DNA of 64,000 bases from Castanea sativa (GCF_040712315.1 NC_134017.1:17638001-17702000), one strand, 5' to 3'. Counted from the first letter of the stretch, positions 1-12,932 are shown. Translations and numbers: made by a program. The notes: a model not told the origin generated them from the sequence alone.

Positions 1-250
1 TCCTATCAAATTGTTCTATGACAATAGTGGAGTGGTTTCACAATCCAAGGATCCAAGTAATCACAAGAAATGAAACCACATAGAAAGAAAGTACCACATC
101 ATTCGAGGCATTATTGCTCGAGGAGATGTAGTAGTAGCAAAGATTGATAGTGCGAATAATCTAGCAGATCCCTTTACCAAAGCCTTGCCCGAAAGGACTA
201 TTGAGTCACATTTGAAGGAAATGAGAGTTAGATTAGTGCACAATAGTCTT
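1..250 (+). pseudogene. Ty1/copia RNase H, C-terminal end (family A, left-edge element)
   Basis: This is the last part of a copia polyprotein, read from base 2. It contains the conserved stretches FYDNSG, HIERKYHII and the NLADPFTKALP motif near the RNase H end, and it finishes in RLVHNSL, as does the complete family A copy at 33962-37945. One in-frame TGA lies at about base 68, where the related copy has a sense codon. The rest of the element is outside the window to the left. A purine-rich tract follows directly and then an LTR, which fixes the strand and shows this is the 3' end of an element. Confidence 0.85.
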
Positions 251-267
251 CAGGGTAAGTTGGAGAT

Positions 268-1653
268 TGTTAGGATTAGTGCCCTTAAAACCTATTGTAT
301 GATGCTAAGTATGACATTATGTTGTGATTAATAAAGTTGTTTTATTATTATCTAAAATAATGGTAACATGAATATTTGGACATTATCATATAGTCGAGGA
401 GATGCATAGTATGTGATTTATGTGATTTAGTCACAGTAGATATAAATCATAAGTTCTTTGTAAACTCAGAATTTTAGTTCATAGTCGGTGATGAAATTGG
501 GCATTTCATCTGTGAAGACTATAACATATCAACTAAGATGATTTGTCTTGATCATGGAAATGGAGATTTCTGGTTGGTATGTTGATATTTTTTAAGAGTT
601 AAGACATATTAAACTGGACCGCTGTGAGATTTATTATTCTCCTAATGATTGTCAAATGAATAATAAATCTCACGACTTTTATTTATATCAAATCTTAATC
701 CTAAGAGAATAATGAACCTGATTATGAAGTGTAAGTTGTTTTGATATATTAGGAGTGAGATCTAAAGTCACGATCAAAACCTTAGTATATTGGGCAGCCA
801 CATTTAGTGTTGAGGGAACATATATTTTCAAGATGAAATTCATAATCTCTTAACGAAGATATAAAATATTCCATTGAGACAAGTTTAATGGGTTTGGTTA
901 TTTAGAGTGTTAAGCCTAACTACTTTAGTATGGAGTTACTAAAGTATATATTTATGAAATTGAATTTCATAAATATATGATGAATAACTTAAAGGATTAA
1001 ATCGGGTACTTAAAGATTAAGATGTAGTAATCTTCAAAGTGGCAATCAACATTCATGACTTTGTATTAGTACGAATATTTTATAAAGGGGTTGAATGTAT
1101 AATAAAGTCTTGGGATGTAATTTATTAATAAGGCCTAGAGTGCAACTATATTTATATATTGGTATTAAATATAGTTAATGATAATTTTGGGTCTATCAAG
1201 AGTTGGCAGAAAGGCTCAAAACCCATTGGAGCTAGTGTCTTATTTGTCTCTTTTGGTCCCAGTCCAAGTCACATACTCAAGCCCAATTGGAAGGGCCCAA
1301 AAGGCTAGCCCAATTAGATCATTGGTTATGTATAAGGAGAGAAACATACAGAATTTTGTGTGTTAACACATGATGTGTGAAATAGTGTATGTGAGTGTAA
1401 GCCACTCTCTTATTCTTTCTTAAACTGATTGAGAGAACACACTTCTTAGGCGTTAGTGGAATTGGAGTAAAGATTAAAAGTGTTCCCAAGTACTTCTAAT
1501 CTTTAGTTTTGAATTTCACCACACCAAGGTACGCTATCTTGATCTTAAATTCTGAAATTTATATAGTGCATGTTATCAATGTCGAATGAAGTAAATCTGT
1601 TAAATTTCCATTGTGTATGATTTGTATGAGATACAAACCATGTTTTTCCAGCA
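268..1653 (+). repeat. 3' LTR of left-edge copia element, family A
   Basis: It starts TGTTAGGATTAGTGCCC, nearly identical to the LTR start at 31180, and stays alignable to an end at about TTCCAGCA. The length of about 1,386 bp equals that of the other family A LTRs (1,391 and 1,398 bp). A polypurine tract (252-267) precedes it. The last bases are uncertain within about 3 bp. The target-site duplication cannot be tested because the left flank is missing. Confidence 0.85.
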
Positions 1654-2204
1654 CAATAATATTCTAAATTTAAGTAAATTTAGGAACAATCTTATAGTGC
1701 TATAGAATCACACAAAGAGCATTATCCTTAGAGGTTGATTTGTCCCATCTAAAGTAAAACTTGGTGCAATTGATTCTCTTGGCCAAACAGCCTCCCAGGA
1801 TTAGACTATGGCGTTGACCTTTGTGATATACGCACTTCCACTCATAAAAGGTTTAAGAACAAGCTTTTATTGCCTTTCCTCAAAAACAAATATTCTTGTA
1901 GAAAAATATGTGGGAGAGAAAGATAATGGAATTGTGTATATCTATATATAGAGAAGTCAAAAGACCCTTTAGAAAATGTGCTATGATGAGTATTATATAG
2001 GCTACTTATGAAGATAATAGTCTATAGTTATTGGTTACTAATAACCCATAATAGCCCAACGACTACATAATCAATTATTGCCTAACGACTATTTTTCTCG
2101 TAATTGTCCAACGACTATTTCCAACAGCTATTTTACTCATAAATTTCCAACAACTAGAGAATAAATAAGAATAAAAGTGTTTGGAACACTCACCCATACC
2201 AACA
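1654..2204 (-). repeat. Partial 3' LTR of minus-strand copia D
   Basis: Read on the minus strand, this begins TGTTGGTATGGG at 2204, directly after a purine-rich tract (2205-2218) that looks like a polypurine primer. It carries a TATA-like CTATATATAG at about 1942-1950 on the minus strand. The left end is cut by the neighbouring family A LTR, so only about 550 bp remain here and the rest is probably beyond the window. Assignment to the copia pol at 5537-8284 is an inference from strand, order and the removable insertion between them. Confidence 0.55.
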
Positions 2205-2262
2205 ATCCCTCACATGTTGCAAACACAAAATAGGAAAGGCGAGCAACTAAAGAAAGCATGCA

Positions 2263-5200
2263 TGTCGACACCCGGCCTCAATCGGAACGTAGCTGCGAAA
2301 AAATCGCTGCCAACATTGTGAGCCTTCGTTCGACCACCCACCAAGGCAACAGCTCCCACATGCATGGGGCCCCATTGGAGGGCCCCTCTCGATTGATCTT
2401 TATGCATGTTTTCGCGTGGAGCTTCAAGTGCTCTATCTCTCGGTGAAGGAAGGTGGGTCTACCTTTGGCGTTTATGGCATTACCAAAGGTGGGTGAGTGG
2501 AGTGGCCACCAATCACTAGATTTTTCTGAGGTATGATTGGTCACCTGTTTCCAGTTGATTTTATTACCAATCTTAGGTTAAGAAAAATGTCATTTTTCCT
2601 AATCTAATGTGGATGGCAAAAAATCTTGATCCTTAGGTCCGGAAGTTTGGTTATGTGTGGGGAATGTGTTAGGCACCCCACAATGCCTGTCCAAGGATAG
2701 TCCTTTGATTTGATAAAACCTTAATTTTTGAAGATTAGCAATAAAAACATGATTTTGGATTTAGCTTTCAGGGCTTTGCATGCATAGAGGGCTTTGAGGT
2801 TTGGTTTTTGAATGGGCGCGGTCCTAATCTATGCTTTCCTAAGGTGTTCAAGCAAAGTGACAGATTTTTATGACGAAAATTGGGTGACAAGTCAACTTAC
2901 TTTTGCGGTAGAAATTAGGCATCGCTAGCCTTAGGTAACACGGACTGTGAAAATCACACCGGTAGGAGGGTAGCAGGTATATATATACATACATCATGTA
3001 CAATGCAAGCACACAGGACAAGAAAGTAAATGCCTAAATCCCTAAAGCATGGCCTAAGATATAGGTGCAGGAAAATAAACAAGGGTTGCCATACTCTAGA
3101 GATGAGGATGAATGGTACACAACATGATATACCTAATACAAACCATCTAAGAGAGAAAGGGAGGAGAAAGGAAGGGGTTTAAAAGAATACATAACCAAAG
3201 GGAAAAGCTAAGCCCAAAAACCTTCTAACTACAATAGCTTGGCTCAAATCGACATGCTCGCGTCCTTGCCCTTTTTGCTTGTGCCTAGGAGACCATGCCT
3301 TAACTCCAAGTGTCCTCGCTCCATGTGCATACATGCAAAGGCAAAGACAAGAAACCAGTAGAAAAGCAATGGAAGAAAAATGCGCAAAGTGTGCATGAAA
3401 TAGGCATAAAGCAAATAAGTGCGATAGGCGTGGTAAACAAACAAGCAAGAAAGCAAACAAACGAACGGAAAGGAAAACCAGGAAGAAGCAAACAAAAGGT
3501 GGTGCCCGCGAAGGAAAAATGTAGGTTTGGATCGGATGTTCATAACTCCATTGTGTTGAAGCATAGACAACACACTAGCAAGTGAGACTTATGCATGGAC
3601 ATGTAAGCAAGTGTGTAAAGATGCATAGAAAGCCAATGGGAGGCACAATCAAGCTTGGTGAGCATATCATCTCACAGAGTGAAAAAAGGGAAAGGTATGC
3701 ACGAAGTAACTAGCATCATGATGATACATCCCAAGTGGTTACACCTAAATGATGCCTCATAGGCCTCGGATGTAACCACATAGCCACAAACCCATTAAGG
3801 GCATCAAGCGTGGCAAAGCCTAGATCTAGAGAGGCTTACACAGACATATAGCATAGAAGCAAGCAAGCATAGACATACAAATATGGGTGATCCAAGCCCT
3901 TTGATATGGGTTGAGGTGTATGGACGATGACAAAGACCATATGGTCTAGATTAGATTTGAACCAATAGGCCAAAACACAAGAAAGAAAGACAATGCAACA
4001 AAAGGGCTACAATAGCACATAGCATGACAGACATAGCCTAGGTCTAGGCACACGAACATGGCATGGAAAGAACAAGCACATGGAAAAAGACATGAAGCAT
4101 TTAGAGCATAGATCCAAGCACACAAGCATGTAGAAACCTAGATCTAGACATATAGGCATAGAAATGTGCATGTAGGCATGTAGAAATAAGCAAGGCATAA
4201 CCATAGACATGATAGAACATGGGTCAAATCATATAGACATGTGTGGAGCTGGATCTAAACACAAAACATGGCAAAAAGCACATAAACACCTAGATCCGAG
4301 TGAAACATGACAAGCATATGAACACATAAACCTAACATCAACATAGAGTAAAAGGAGGAACAAAACAAAGGAAAGCATGGCACAAAACCATAAGCATGTA
4401 GATCTAAGCATGCAAGCTTGTAAGGATGTAGATCTAAGCATAAAAACATGGAATAAGACATAAAAATCAAGAAGTTTGAGCTAGAAACACAAATAAAGCA
4501 AGAAACATGCCAAGAAAGCCATAAATCATGTTATTCAAGCAAAAATAGCAAGATAAATGCTAGAAAAAGATTTAGAAGGTTAGGGGTGTGGATGATAGCT
4601 AAAAAAGCTACATCCATACACCTAAACCCCAAATCCCAAGTGTAGAACCAAAGGAAAGAAGATTGAGTATAAGAACAATACCTTGTGTTTTCGGTGAAGA
4701 TGAAAGAATCAAAAAGCTTTGATGGTTTTTAGGTGTTTTTTGTGTGTTGTTTGGTGTTTGGAAGAGTGAAAAAATGTGTAGAGAAGTTGGGCAGAAAGGA
4801 AATTTTAGAAAAAAAATAATAAAAAATAAAAACAAAAAATGTGTCCTCCCAGGTCTAAGGGGAGCTTGGGGCTATTTATAGCCCCAACATGCTTTACGAG
4901 GTAGCGGCCCTTGGAGGGCTGCCAGCCTTAAACCTCCTCTGATCGGGTTGATATTGATACCCTTAGAAAGATCTTGACTTCTTGTTTTAGAAAAGGTATG
5001 GAACTTGAAAATCCAACAGTCAGATCGAAAGTTATGGATCTCAGAAGTTTATGGTGCATTAATCGGTGCGTCATCTCGGTTTTCGTGATATCTCAGCCGT
5101 TCTAACTCTGATTTTGACCCATGAATAGTCGTTGGAATTAGAATTTAATAATCTCTATAATGGCATTGGTCCCAACCCATTCTGATAGTCAGATCAAAAT

Positions 5201-5531
5201 TAGAGTTTTCGGGCCCACTCGAGATCGACTTCGGGTCAAACTTGGTCAAAATTGTTAAAATTCTCCAAGAATCTCGGATTTGAAGTAAAAATATGAAAAA
5301 AAATTGTTTTGTGAGAGTTTGGACCTTGTTTGACCTTCTATCAAACCTAAGGCTAACTGGGGGCATTTTGGCCATTTTGGCTGAAAAGGGCACTTAAGGT
5401 GCTCCGGTGCTTAAATGGGCTGGGCCACGTTGTTCTGGATGCTCTTATGGATCCTTAGAAAGAAAATGATATTTTTAGATTTTTTGGGGTCTTGCACGCA
5501 AATCGAGGACGAACAAAATATGGTATCAACA
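2263..5531 (-). repeat. Very long solo LTR, Ogre/Tat-like gypsy
   Basis: A 3,269 bp block bounded by TG and CA, flanked on both sides by ATGCA (2258-2262 and 5532-5536), so it is an insertion with a 5-bp target-site duplication. On the minus strand it starts TGTTGATACCAT and ends GGGTGTCGACA. That end, and the segment at 2640-2700 around GTGCCTAACACATTCC, resemble long LTRs of Ogre/Tat elements as I remember them. No coding capacity was recognised: the predicted peptides are low-complexity or hydrophobic. The 3850-4450 stretch is rich in variants of CATAGATCTAAGCATG. With no internal region next to it, it is best read as a solo LTR left by LTR-LTR recombination. Confidence 0.75.
4873..4880 (-). 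promoter_or_regulatory. TATA box inside the long solo LTR
   Basis: The minus strand reads GGGGCTATAAATAGCCCC, a strong plant TATA box set in a short GC-rich inverted repeat. It lies about 650 bp inside the minus-strand LTR start, a plausible U3/R position, and supports minus orientation. Transcription itself is inferred. Confidence 0.6.
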
Positions 5532-5536
5532 ATGCA

Positions 5537-8284
5537 TCAATATGATGCCAAAAGGTTTTAACCATACATAGGATAAATAAGTAGGAACTAAAATACAATG
5601 GTGGAGTTAAAACTCTTTTAACCAAGTTATTATTAAACCAAACTTACCACCCACATAACTTTCTTTATCAAGGTTGTTCTTAAGCAGGTTTGCGCCTTAT
5701 CTAGGCCATGCGTTACTGGGTTTCATGAGAGCTCTAGAGACCTACCCAAAAAGTCTCATAGGAAGTGGTACAACTTCTACTCACACATAGGTGGCATCCA
5801 TTAGGAGTGCGTGCAGAATGCCTCATCCTAACAAGTAGGGAATATGGATCCATTAAGAGCTTAAAGCTCAACCTCCAACAATTTGCAACTTAGTCAGTGG
5901 CATCCATCAGGAGTGTGTGCAGATACACCCCATCCCAATGGGTATGGATATGGATCCATTAAGAGCCTAAGCTCATCCTCACCAAATTCTACAACTTAGT
6001 ATTGTCTCACACCATAGCGATAGACTCATCACTAATCTCCTTAGTGAGATAGTGGAAAACACATAATGAATGACAGTGCCCACATGGATTACTAATGACC
6101 TCTACTCATTTAACCGCTTGGATGGAATCACCCATTATAGAGGTTGGGCATTAGCCACAATGTCACAACATGGGATTAGTCCAATCCCACTAGATGTCTC
6201 ACCTACCAACCTTCTTGCTAGTGGTTTAGTCAAAGGATTGACCAAGTTCCTTTCAGACGTCACAAAGTTTAATGACATCATTATCAATAAGCTGCCTCAA
6301 CCTCAATTGGATATGTCGACTTTTTCCATTATAAACTTTGCTCTTATCATGTGTTATGGCAACCTAGCAATCATAAGGAAAGAAAACAAGACAACAGAGT
6401 TAATAAATGAAGGCATATCAATTAATAAATTCTTAAGTGACACAGCTTTGAATCCAATCTTCTCTAAGGACACTAACTTTGTTTCCATGTTAGATCTCAC
6501 TATGCAAGTCTTCTTGGAGGACTTCTAAGAAATAGCCCCTCTAGCTAATGTGAACACATCTCCACTAATGAGCTTTATCTTATCTATATTAAAGATCCAA
6601 TTAGCATCAAAATATCCTTTTAAAATAAAAAGATAACCACAATATGACAAACAAAAATAAGAAGTCACCTTTAAATATCCCAATAATATAGATATTGCAT
6701 CCCAGTGCTCCCCAATGCTCAACACTAGGATTATGAGTGTATCCACTCAATCTACCAACATCATATTCAATATCAGAGTGACTAAAGTTTGTCAAAAATA
6801 TTAAAAAACCAATAATTTGTGCTTATTTACCTTGTGAAACATTATAACCACAATTTTTGACCAAGTGCACCTTTAAGTCATACATTATAGACATAGGTCA
6901 CATATCAAAGTGTTCAATTTTTTTTTTCCACATAATGAGATTGTGATAGTACAATGCAATCATTTTCCCTAAAGATCTTGATACCTAAAATAACATTTGC
7001 CTCAACCAAAATTTTCATATAAAATTTAAAGGCAAAGAAACATTTAGTATCATACACAACATTATGGCTAATTTCAAATATAATTAAGTCATCAACATAT
7101 AAACACCTTCACTATTATTTAACTTATTATATATGCATTTATCCTCGTGACCATAAATCATTAATCCATACGTAAGCATCATGTATCAAATTTTTCATGT
7201 CATTGTATAGGTGCTTGTTTTAATCCATACAAGGATTTAAAAAATTTACAAACTTTAAGTTTTAAGTTATTGTCCAAGGACAACACAACCCTCAGGTTGC
7301 TCCATATAAATTTTTTCTTCTAAATCACCATTTAAAAATGCAATTTTAACATCCATTTGATGTATAACAAGTTTGTAAATAGATGTAGTAACAAACAAAA
7401 TTCTTATAGATGCAATTCTAGTGACTAGAGAATAAGTATCAAAATAATCAACATTATGTTTTTGCTTATAGCCCTTAGCTACTAAGCGTGTATATACTTA
7501 TCTATTGTACCATCCGGTTTTAATTTCCTTTTAAATATTTATTTGCATCCAATAGGCTTAACCTTAGGAGGAAGCTCAACTAATTCTCAAGTATGATTAG
7601 ACATAATAGAATCTAATTCACTATTAATAGCTTCCAACCAAAATGGTGCATCAATAGATTTAATTGCATCATAATAACTTACAGGTTCATCTTCAACAAT
7701 ATAGGCAAGGAAATCGTTACCGTAACTCTTTTCCTTCCTAGTTCACTTGCTCCTTCTTAATTCTTACACGACATCAACAAGATCATTAGAAGTATCAACA
7801 AATTCATACAACACTTTTTCCTTATTTTTTAAAGGAAACAAATGTTCAAAGAATATAGCATTTTCAGATTCAATAATAGTGCAAGATTCTAAAATATCAC
7901 TCTTGATAACTAGAAATTGATGACATGAGCTATTGCAAGCATATCCAATAAACACACAATCACATGTTTGAGAACCAAGTTTTCTCATTTTAGGCTCTGG
8001 TAGCATAACCTTAGCTAAACACCCTCACACTTTAAGGTATTCTAAGCTAGGCTTATGCCTTTCCCAAAGTTCATAAGAAGTTTTACTAGTTTTTTTATTA
8101 GGCACCTTATTCTATACATGGCAAGCTGAAAGAATGGCTTCCCCCAACATATTGGAAGATAGCCCAGAACTTATAAGCATAACATCTCTGTAAGAGTTCT
8201 ATTTTTCCATTCAACTATTCTATTAGATTCAGGTGAATAGGAGGAGTTACCTCAAGAATTATGCCATTTTTTTCACAAGAACAT
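5537..8284 (-). pseudogene. Decayed Ty1/copia pol (integrase C-half, RT, RNase H) of element D
   Basis: On the minus strand from right to left I can follow: the integrase core end (GIILEVTPPYSPESN near 8230-8280); the integrase C-terminal region at 7764-8006 with CVFIGYACNSS; RT around 7280-7400, where the MDVKTAFLNGDL-type block is recognisable; and RNase H at 6525-6800 with VFTLARGAIS. The RNase H end follows at about 6170-6310, with YNGKSRHIQ and, one frame over, NPLTKPLARRLVGETSSGIGL. Frameshifts and stops are everywhere, so it cannot be translated. Gag, protease and the integrase N-terminus are missing because the remnant ends abruptly at a join with plus-strand gypsy sequence. The lineage differs from family A, as shown by its RNase H tail. 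Confidence 0.8.
5791..5998. repeat. Two-copy direct repeat in the 3' UTR of copia D
   Basis: Two diverged copies about 106 bp apart (starting near 5791 and 5897), each with GTGGCATCCAT, GGAGTG and ATGGATCCATTAAGAGC. They lie between the RNase H end and the interrupted 3' LTR. The surrounding 5537-6060 shows no reading frame. Confidence 0.7.
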
Positions 8285-8751
8285 AAAGAAAATCTTGGTG
8301 AAGATGACAGACACATGCAACCTCGTATTCACCGGTGTATGGCATAGAGGTTGTCCTCCCGCAAAGGTGGAGATCCTATCTCTCGGGATTTCATCTCAGA
8401 CAAAGCTGTCAGAAGCTAAATGGGCTCGTTCCCAATATGAACAACTGAGCATGATAGATGAGAAGCACATGACCGCAATATGCCATGGACAGGTGTACCA
8501 ATGATGCGCCAAGCGAGCATTCAACAAGAAAGTTAGACCCAGAGTCTTTGAAGAAGGTGATCTAGTCTTAAAGAAGTACAACCAGGCCCTGCCTAATCAT
8601 AGAGGAAAGTCTGCCCCAACTTACAAGGACCCAGGACCCATACATGGAAAAGAAGGCCTTTTTTGAAGGAGCCTTGATTCTAGCTGACGTAGATGGGCAT
8701 GACTTCAATATGCCCACCAATTTTGACACCATCATACGGTACTTTGCATGA
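8285..8751 (+). pseudogene. Ty3/gypsy integrase C-terminus (Tat/Ogre-like), fragment
   Basis: Plus-strand translation gives a KILVKMTDT block, then YSPVYGIEVVLP in another frame, then LSEAKWARSQYEQL, AICHGQVYQ, FNKKVRPRVFEEGDLVLKK, and finally FEGALILADVDGHDF ending at a TGA near 8750. This order matches the end of gypsy integrase in Tat/Ogre-like plant elements. About 30 residues are missing after KMTDT, and there are shifts at about 8361 and a stop at 8502. Only the last third of the integrase is present; the rest is lost at the join with copia D. Confidence 0.75.
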
Positions 8752-9064
8752 AGGGGCCTCACAGTCTACCTCATTTTTATGTCAAAAAAACAACAAAAAC
8801 AACAAAAACAAAAAAATATGTAGAAAGGTAGATTGAAAACCCGAAAGGGCGATCCATGCAAAAGGAGAGCCAAAAGAAAGAGTGCATGAGGAAATGCAAA
8901 AGGTAGATTGAAAACTCAAAAGGGCGGTCTATGCAAAAGGAGAGTAAAAGAAGTAGCGTGAGAGAGCATGCTAGATTGAAAACCCAAAAGGGCGGTCTAG
9001 GCAAAGTTTAAGGCAATCAAAAAGTCAGTTGAACTACGTGATGACTTGATCCTTTCTTGTGGTG
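8752..9064 (+). repeat. Gypsy 3' untranslated region with a three-copy tandem repeat
   Basis: After the integrase stop come poly-A-rich sequence and three copies of a 68-75 bp unit beginning AGATTGAAAACCC(G/A)AAAGGGCG at 8830, 8905 and 8973. The tail at about 9030-9064 is interrupted by insertion of A-outer and resumes at 46557: removing the insertion and one GTACG copy restores a continuous segment around GGTGGTACGTAAGCAGCC. Confidence 0.7.
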
Positions 9065-9069
9065 GTACG

Positions 9070-10421
9070 TGTTGGAAAATCTGGTTTTATATCTCATACA
9101 AAACACACAACGAAAGCAACAAACATAGATCTATTTCATTCATGATTGATAACATGCACAATGTAAATTTCAGAATTTAAGAACAAGATAGTGTACCTTG
9201 GTGAGGTGAAATTCAAAACAAAAGATTAGAAGCACTTGGGAACACTTTTAATCTTCACTCCAATTCCACTTTATACCCAAGAAGTATGGTCTCTCAATCA
9301 GTTTCCAAGGGAGAATGATTGAGTGGTTTCACTCACACATACACACCATTTCACAATGATATCTCTCTTTTTCTTATAATAAAAATTATGTATGTTTCTC
9401 CCTTTATAACTAATTAATTATTTAATTAGGTTGGCCTATTGGGCCTTTCCAATTGGGCGAGTGTGTGGCTTGGAGTGGGAACAAAAGGGACCAATAAGAC
9501 ATTAGCTCCAATGGACCTTGGGCTTTTCTGTAAACTCTTGACAAGTCCAAAGTTACCATTAATTATATTTAATACCACTATATAAATATAATTGCACTTT
9601 AGGCCTTATTTATAAATTATATCCCAAGACTCTAATAATATCATTTGAACCCTCCATGAAATATCCATAGTGAACAAAGTCATAATAAACTGTCACTTTG
9701 TAAACAATTATTTTATCTTTGAGTGCCCGGTTTAATCTTTTAATTATTCCAATTTATTGAAATTCAATTTCAATAAATATAGGCTTTAGTAACTCCTTAC
9801 TAAAGTGGGCACCCTGAATAACCATTTTCCATTAAACTTATCTCAAGGAGATATTTTGTGTCTCTATAAAAAGAGATTATGGATTCCATCTTGAGAATAT
9901 ATGTTCCCTCAACACTACATGTGATTACCCAACATATTGAGGTTTTGACCGTGAATATTAGATCTCACTCTTGATATATCAAAGTAACCTGCATTTCATG
10001 ATCAGGTTCACCACCCTCTCAGGATTAAGAGTCTATGAAATTAGAAGTCGTGAGATTAATTATTCAGGTGACAGTTGTTGATTGAATAATTAATCTCACA
10101 GTGGTCTTAGCTCTTAAGACACATCGACACATCAACTAGAAGACTCTATTTCCATGATCAAGACAAATCATCTTAGTTGATGTGTTATAGTCTTCATAGA
10201 TGAAATGCCCAATTTCATCACTAACTACGAACTACATTTTGAGTTTACAAGGAACTTGTGATTTACATCTTCTATGACTTTTCACATAAATCACATACAA
10301 TGCATCTCATGGACTATGATAACGTCTCATTAGTTCATTTATAAATAGTCTCATATAATTAAACAATTTAAATATATATGACATGCCAATAAATTTGATT
10401 TTTAGGGCATAAACCCCAACA
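9070..10421 (-). repeat. 3' LTR of A-outer
   Basis: 1,352 bp, TGTTGGAAAAT at the left and CCCCAACA at the right, matching 45185-46551 along its length and more distantly the other family A LTRs. The adjoining polypurine tract at 10422-10437 marks this as the 3' LTR on the minus strand. Confidence 0.9.
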
Positions 10422-11858
10422 ATCTCCCACTTGCCCTCAAAGACAATTTACCATATATCCGACACTTATTTCCCTTTGGAGTAATTCATAATCACCCTAA
10501 GGCAAGGTTTGGAAACAAGTTTCAGTCAAATTTATTGCATAAATTATCTTTTCTACTACTACATCTCACGTACTCATATCTCTCTAATGAGATAATAATT
10601 ACGCTTAATGTGTATCTTCACCACCTAGGATGAACACATATCCTTAAGTCGAACTTCATGAATCACAATCAAACTACAAGTCAATATTTGTACAACCAGT
10701 AACAATCAAATCCTCACTTTGGTGGACAAGCATATAATCCCTCATTCTCCTAAGATATTTGAGTATATGCATTACTCCCACTAAATTAAGTGATCGTAGA
10801 TTCAATTGATATTTGCTTACCGTGCCCACCACAAAATAGATATCTAGTCTAGTGTATAGCATATCATAAAGACTTTCTATTGATATAGAATAAAAAACCA
10901 TCTTAATATTCTCTTCCTTTTATATGTCTTAGGACTATAGTCCTATATAAAGGAACTTCAAGCTTGAAAGGAAAAAATCCTTTCTTGAAGTATTACATGC
11001 TATATTTAGCTAAAATCTGATCTATTTAAGTAGTATGAGATAGATCCAACATCCTAATTTCTAAATTTTAACAAAGTTTAAATTCATAGGATGTGACCAG
11101 TCTTTCCCAAGTACTTTATATCAAACTGGACTAGGCAACAAAAAATCTCCATTGATGACAATAACTCTACATCATTCTAAATGATTAGAATGTCATCAAC
11201 ATACATTAAGAAATTTATTATTCTATATAGCTTTTACACATATAAGGCCTTTTAATACTTGATCAAAATCAAACAATTTGATTGCTTGATCAAAGATGAT
11301 ATTTTATGATTTAGATGCTTGCTTTAGTCCATAAATGGACTTTAACCAACTTGCATACTAAACATTACTGGTTCTTAGCTATGAACAAGTCTAGTTACAT
11401 CATATAGATGTTGTCCTCAAGATTACTACTAAAATAAGCTTTCTTGATATCCATTGCCATATTTCATCCAAATGAAATATAATGGACAAGAGAATCTAGA
11501 TAGGGTCTAACTTGACTATTGGTGAAAAAATCTTTTCATAGTCGAACCATTTCCTTCTGAATAAATCTCTTTGCTACTAGTCTTGACTTTGAAGGTTTGC
11601 ATCTTCAAATCTATCAATCTCATTTACTTGTAGACATTTTTTAAAACAATAGGCTTAATGCCATTAGGTGCCTCTACAAGTTCTAGACTTTAAATAGGAT
11701 CTAATTCTATTCACATAACCTTGATCCAATAATTCATATTCATATCATCTAATGCCTTAATGTAGGACCGAGGATCAAATTCATACCCTTACGAAATGAC
11801 TTCAAAAGTTTATTCTAAAAGTATGAATTTTTTTGGTAATTGATAATCCTCCCACTAA
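10422..11858 (-). pseudogene. A-outer pol, RT to RNase H part, decayed
   Basis: On the minus strand the order is: LVEAPNGIKPI block near 11640-11690; the MDV/FLNGN region of RT near 11420-11470; and, at 10674-10901, YLRRMRDYMLVHQSEDLI, which matches the RT/RNase H linker of A-inner almost residue for residue. Most of RNase H after this point is absent. Numerous stops and indels rule out function. The upstream part of the same gene lies beyond the C insertion, at 40822 and higher. Confidence 0.8.
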
Positions 11859-11863
11859 AAGTA

Positions 11864-12932
11864 TGAGAGCTTGGATTTGTGTTAAAAACACAAGAGCTTG
11901 TTTAGACCCCAAATAAAAAATTACGGTTCGATTGATTTTACTCTAACTTATACTAAGTATGGAATAGAGTAAATGCGAGCGAACAACCAAAAGCCTACTC
12001 TAAGCCATATTCAACAATACACAGCAGTAAAATGAAAGCTAAAAGAGTAGGGAAGAGAGATGCAAACACAAGACAGCACGCCGATGTGCTATTAAAGAGG
12101 AAACCGAAGAACTCGGCGAAAAACCTCTCCGTCGCCCTCCAAGCGGTAATCGATCCACATGGAATATATTTGGAGTACACGAATAACAGAAGACCCTCCA
12201 AGCATAGTCTACCCAATGTACTTGAGCCCTCTAAGCTCCTGCTACCAACGGACTTCACGAAGTCATGTCTTCTCTAGCTTTCCAGATCCCGCAATGTGCC
12301 TGATTGCATCCGCCCAAGCTTGGCTTCTTCCAATGCTTCCTAGCAGCACCAAAAACTCACTGGACACTTAGTATGGGTGTGGTAAGTGTTTGGGCTATCA
12401 ACCTCTCAAGGATTTAGAAATGGAGAGGTAAGAGTAGAGGAAAACCACAATGGATTGTGTGAAGAGTTGTGGGTATGAAAATCTCACACTCTCAAGGGTG
12501 GAGGCTAGGGTTTTCTCTTTTAAAAAGATCTCTACTCAATATATGGTTAATAATGGGATATATAGTGTGGTTGAGAATGTAGTGGAGCAAATAGGACAAA
12601 ATAGCAAAATAGACTGTTTTGCGGGTGTCTCGTGAGAAGGCCTTACTCGCAAGACAGTCGCGAAAACCAACTGTCCCATCTGTCATGACTCTTCGCATTC
12701 CAGTCATGTGTAGGGCACATGCATCATTTTGCTGGATGCTTAGTCACGAGATACCCGTGAGAAAAACTTCTGTCTTCACATGCTTGAGTCTTCATGCTCT
12801 CTCTCTTTAACACACAACCCTTACAATAAAATCCCACATAAGATATAGGGTATAAAAGATTGAATAAGATTACAATAAAATTTGGCATGGAATTAAAACC
12901 AATACAAAACAGTTGTAAATCACAATTTTACA
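11864..12932 (-). repeat. 3' LTR of element C
   Basis: Plus-strand edge TGAGAGCTTGG, inner edge TTTTACA followed by the minus-strand polypurine tract. It has a TATA-like CTATATATCCC on the minus strand near 12556-12566. It contains degraded versions of the TCGCGAGA motif near 12625-12665 that is clearer in the 5' LTR. Confidence 0.88.

Noticed and set aside
1178..1366. Short plus frame in the left LTR, with a similar one at 32101
   Set aside because: Both are the same LTR segment of family A; no protein-level conservation beyond LTR identity.
3179..4835. Several hydrophobic or Cys-rich minus-strand frames that look like membrane proteins
   Set aside because: They lie in a low-complexity part of the solo LTR (repeats of CATAGATCTAAGCATG), overlap in multiple frames and have no conserved motif.
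6070..6528. 152-residue plus-strand open frame
   Set aside because: It is antisense to the copia RNase H end of element D; the minus strand shows KSRHIQ and NPLTKPLARR motifs, while the plus product matches nothing.
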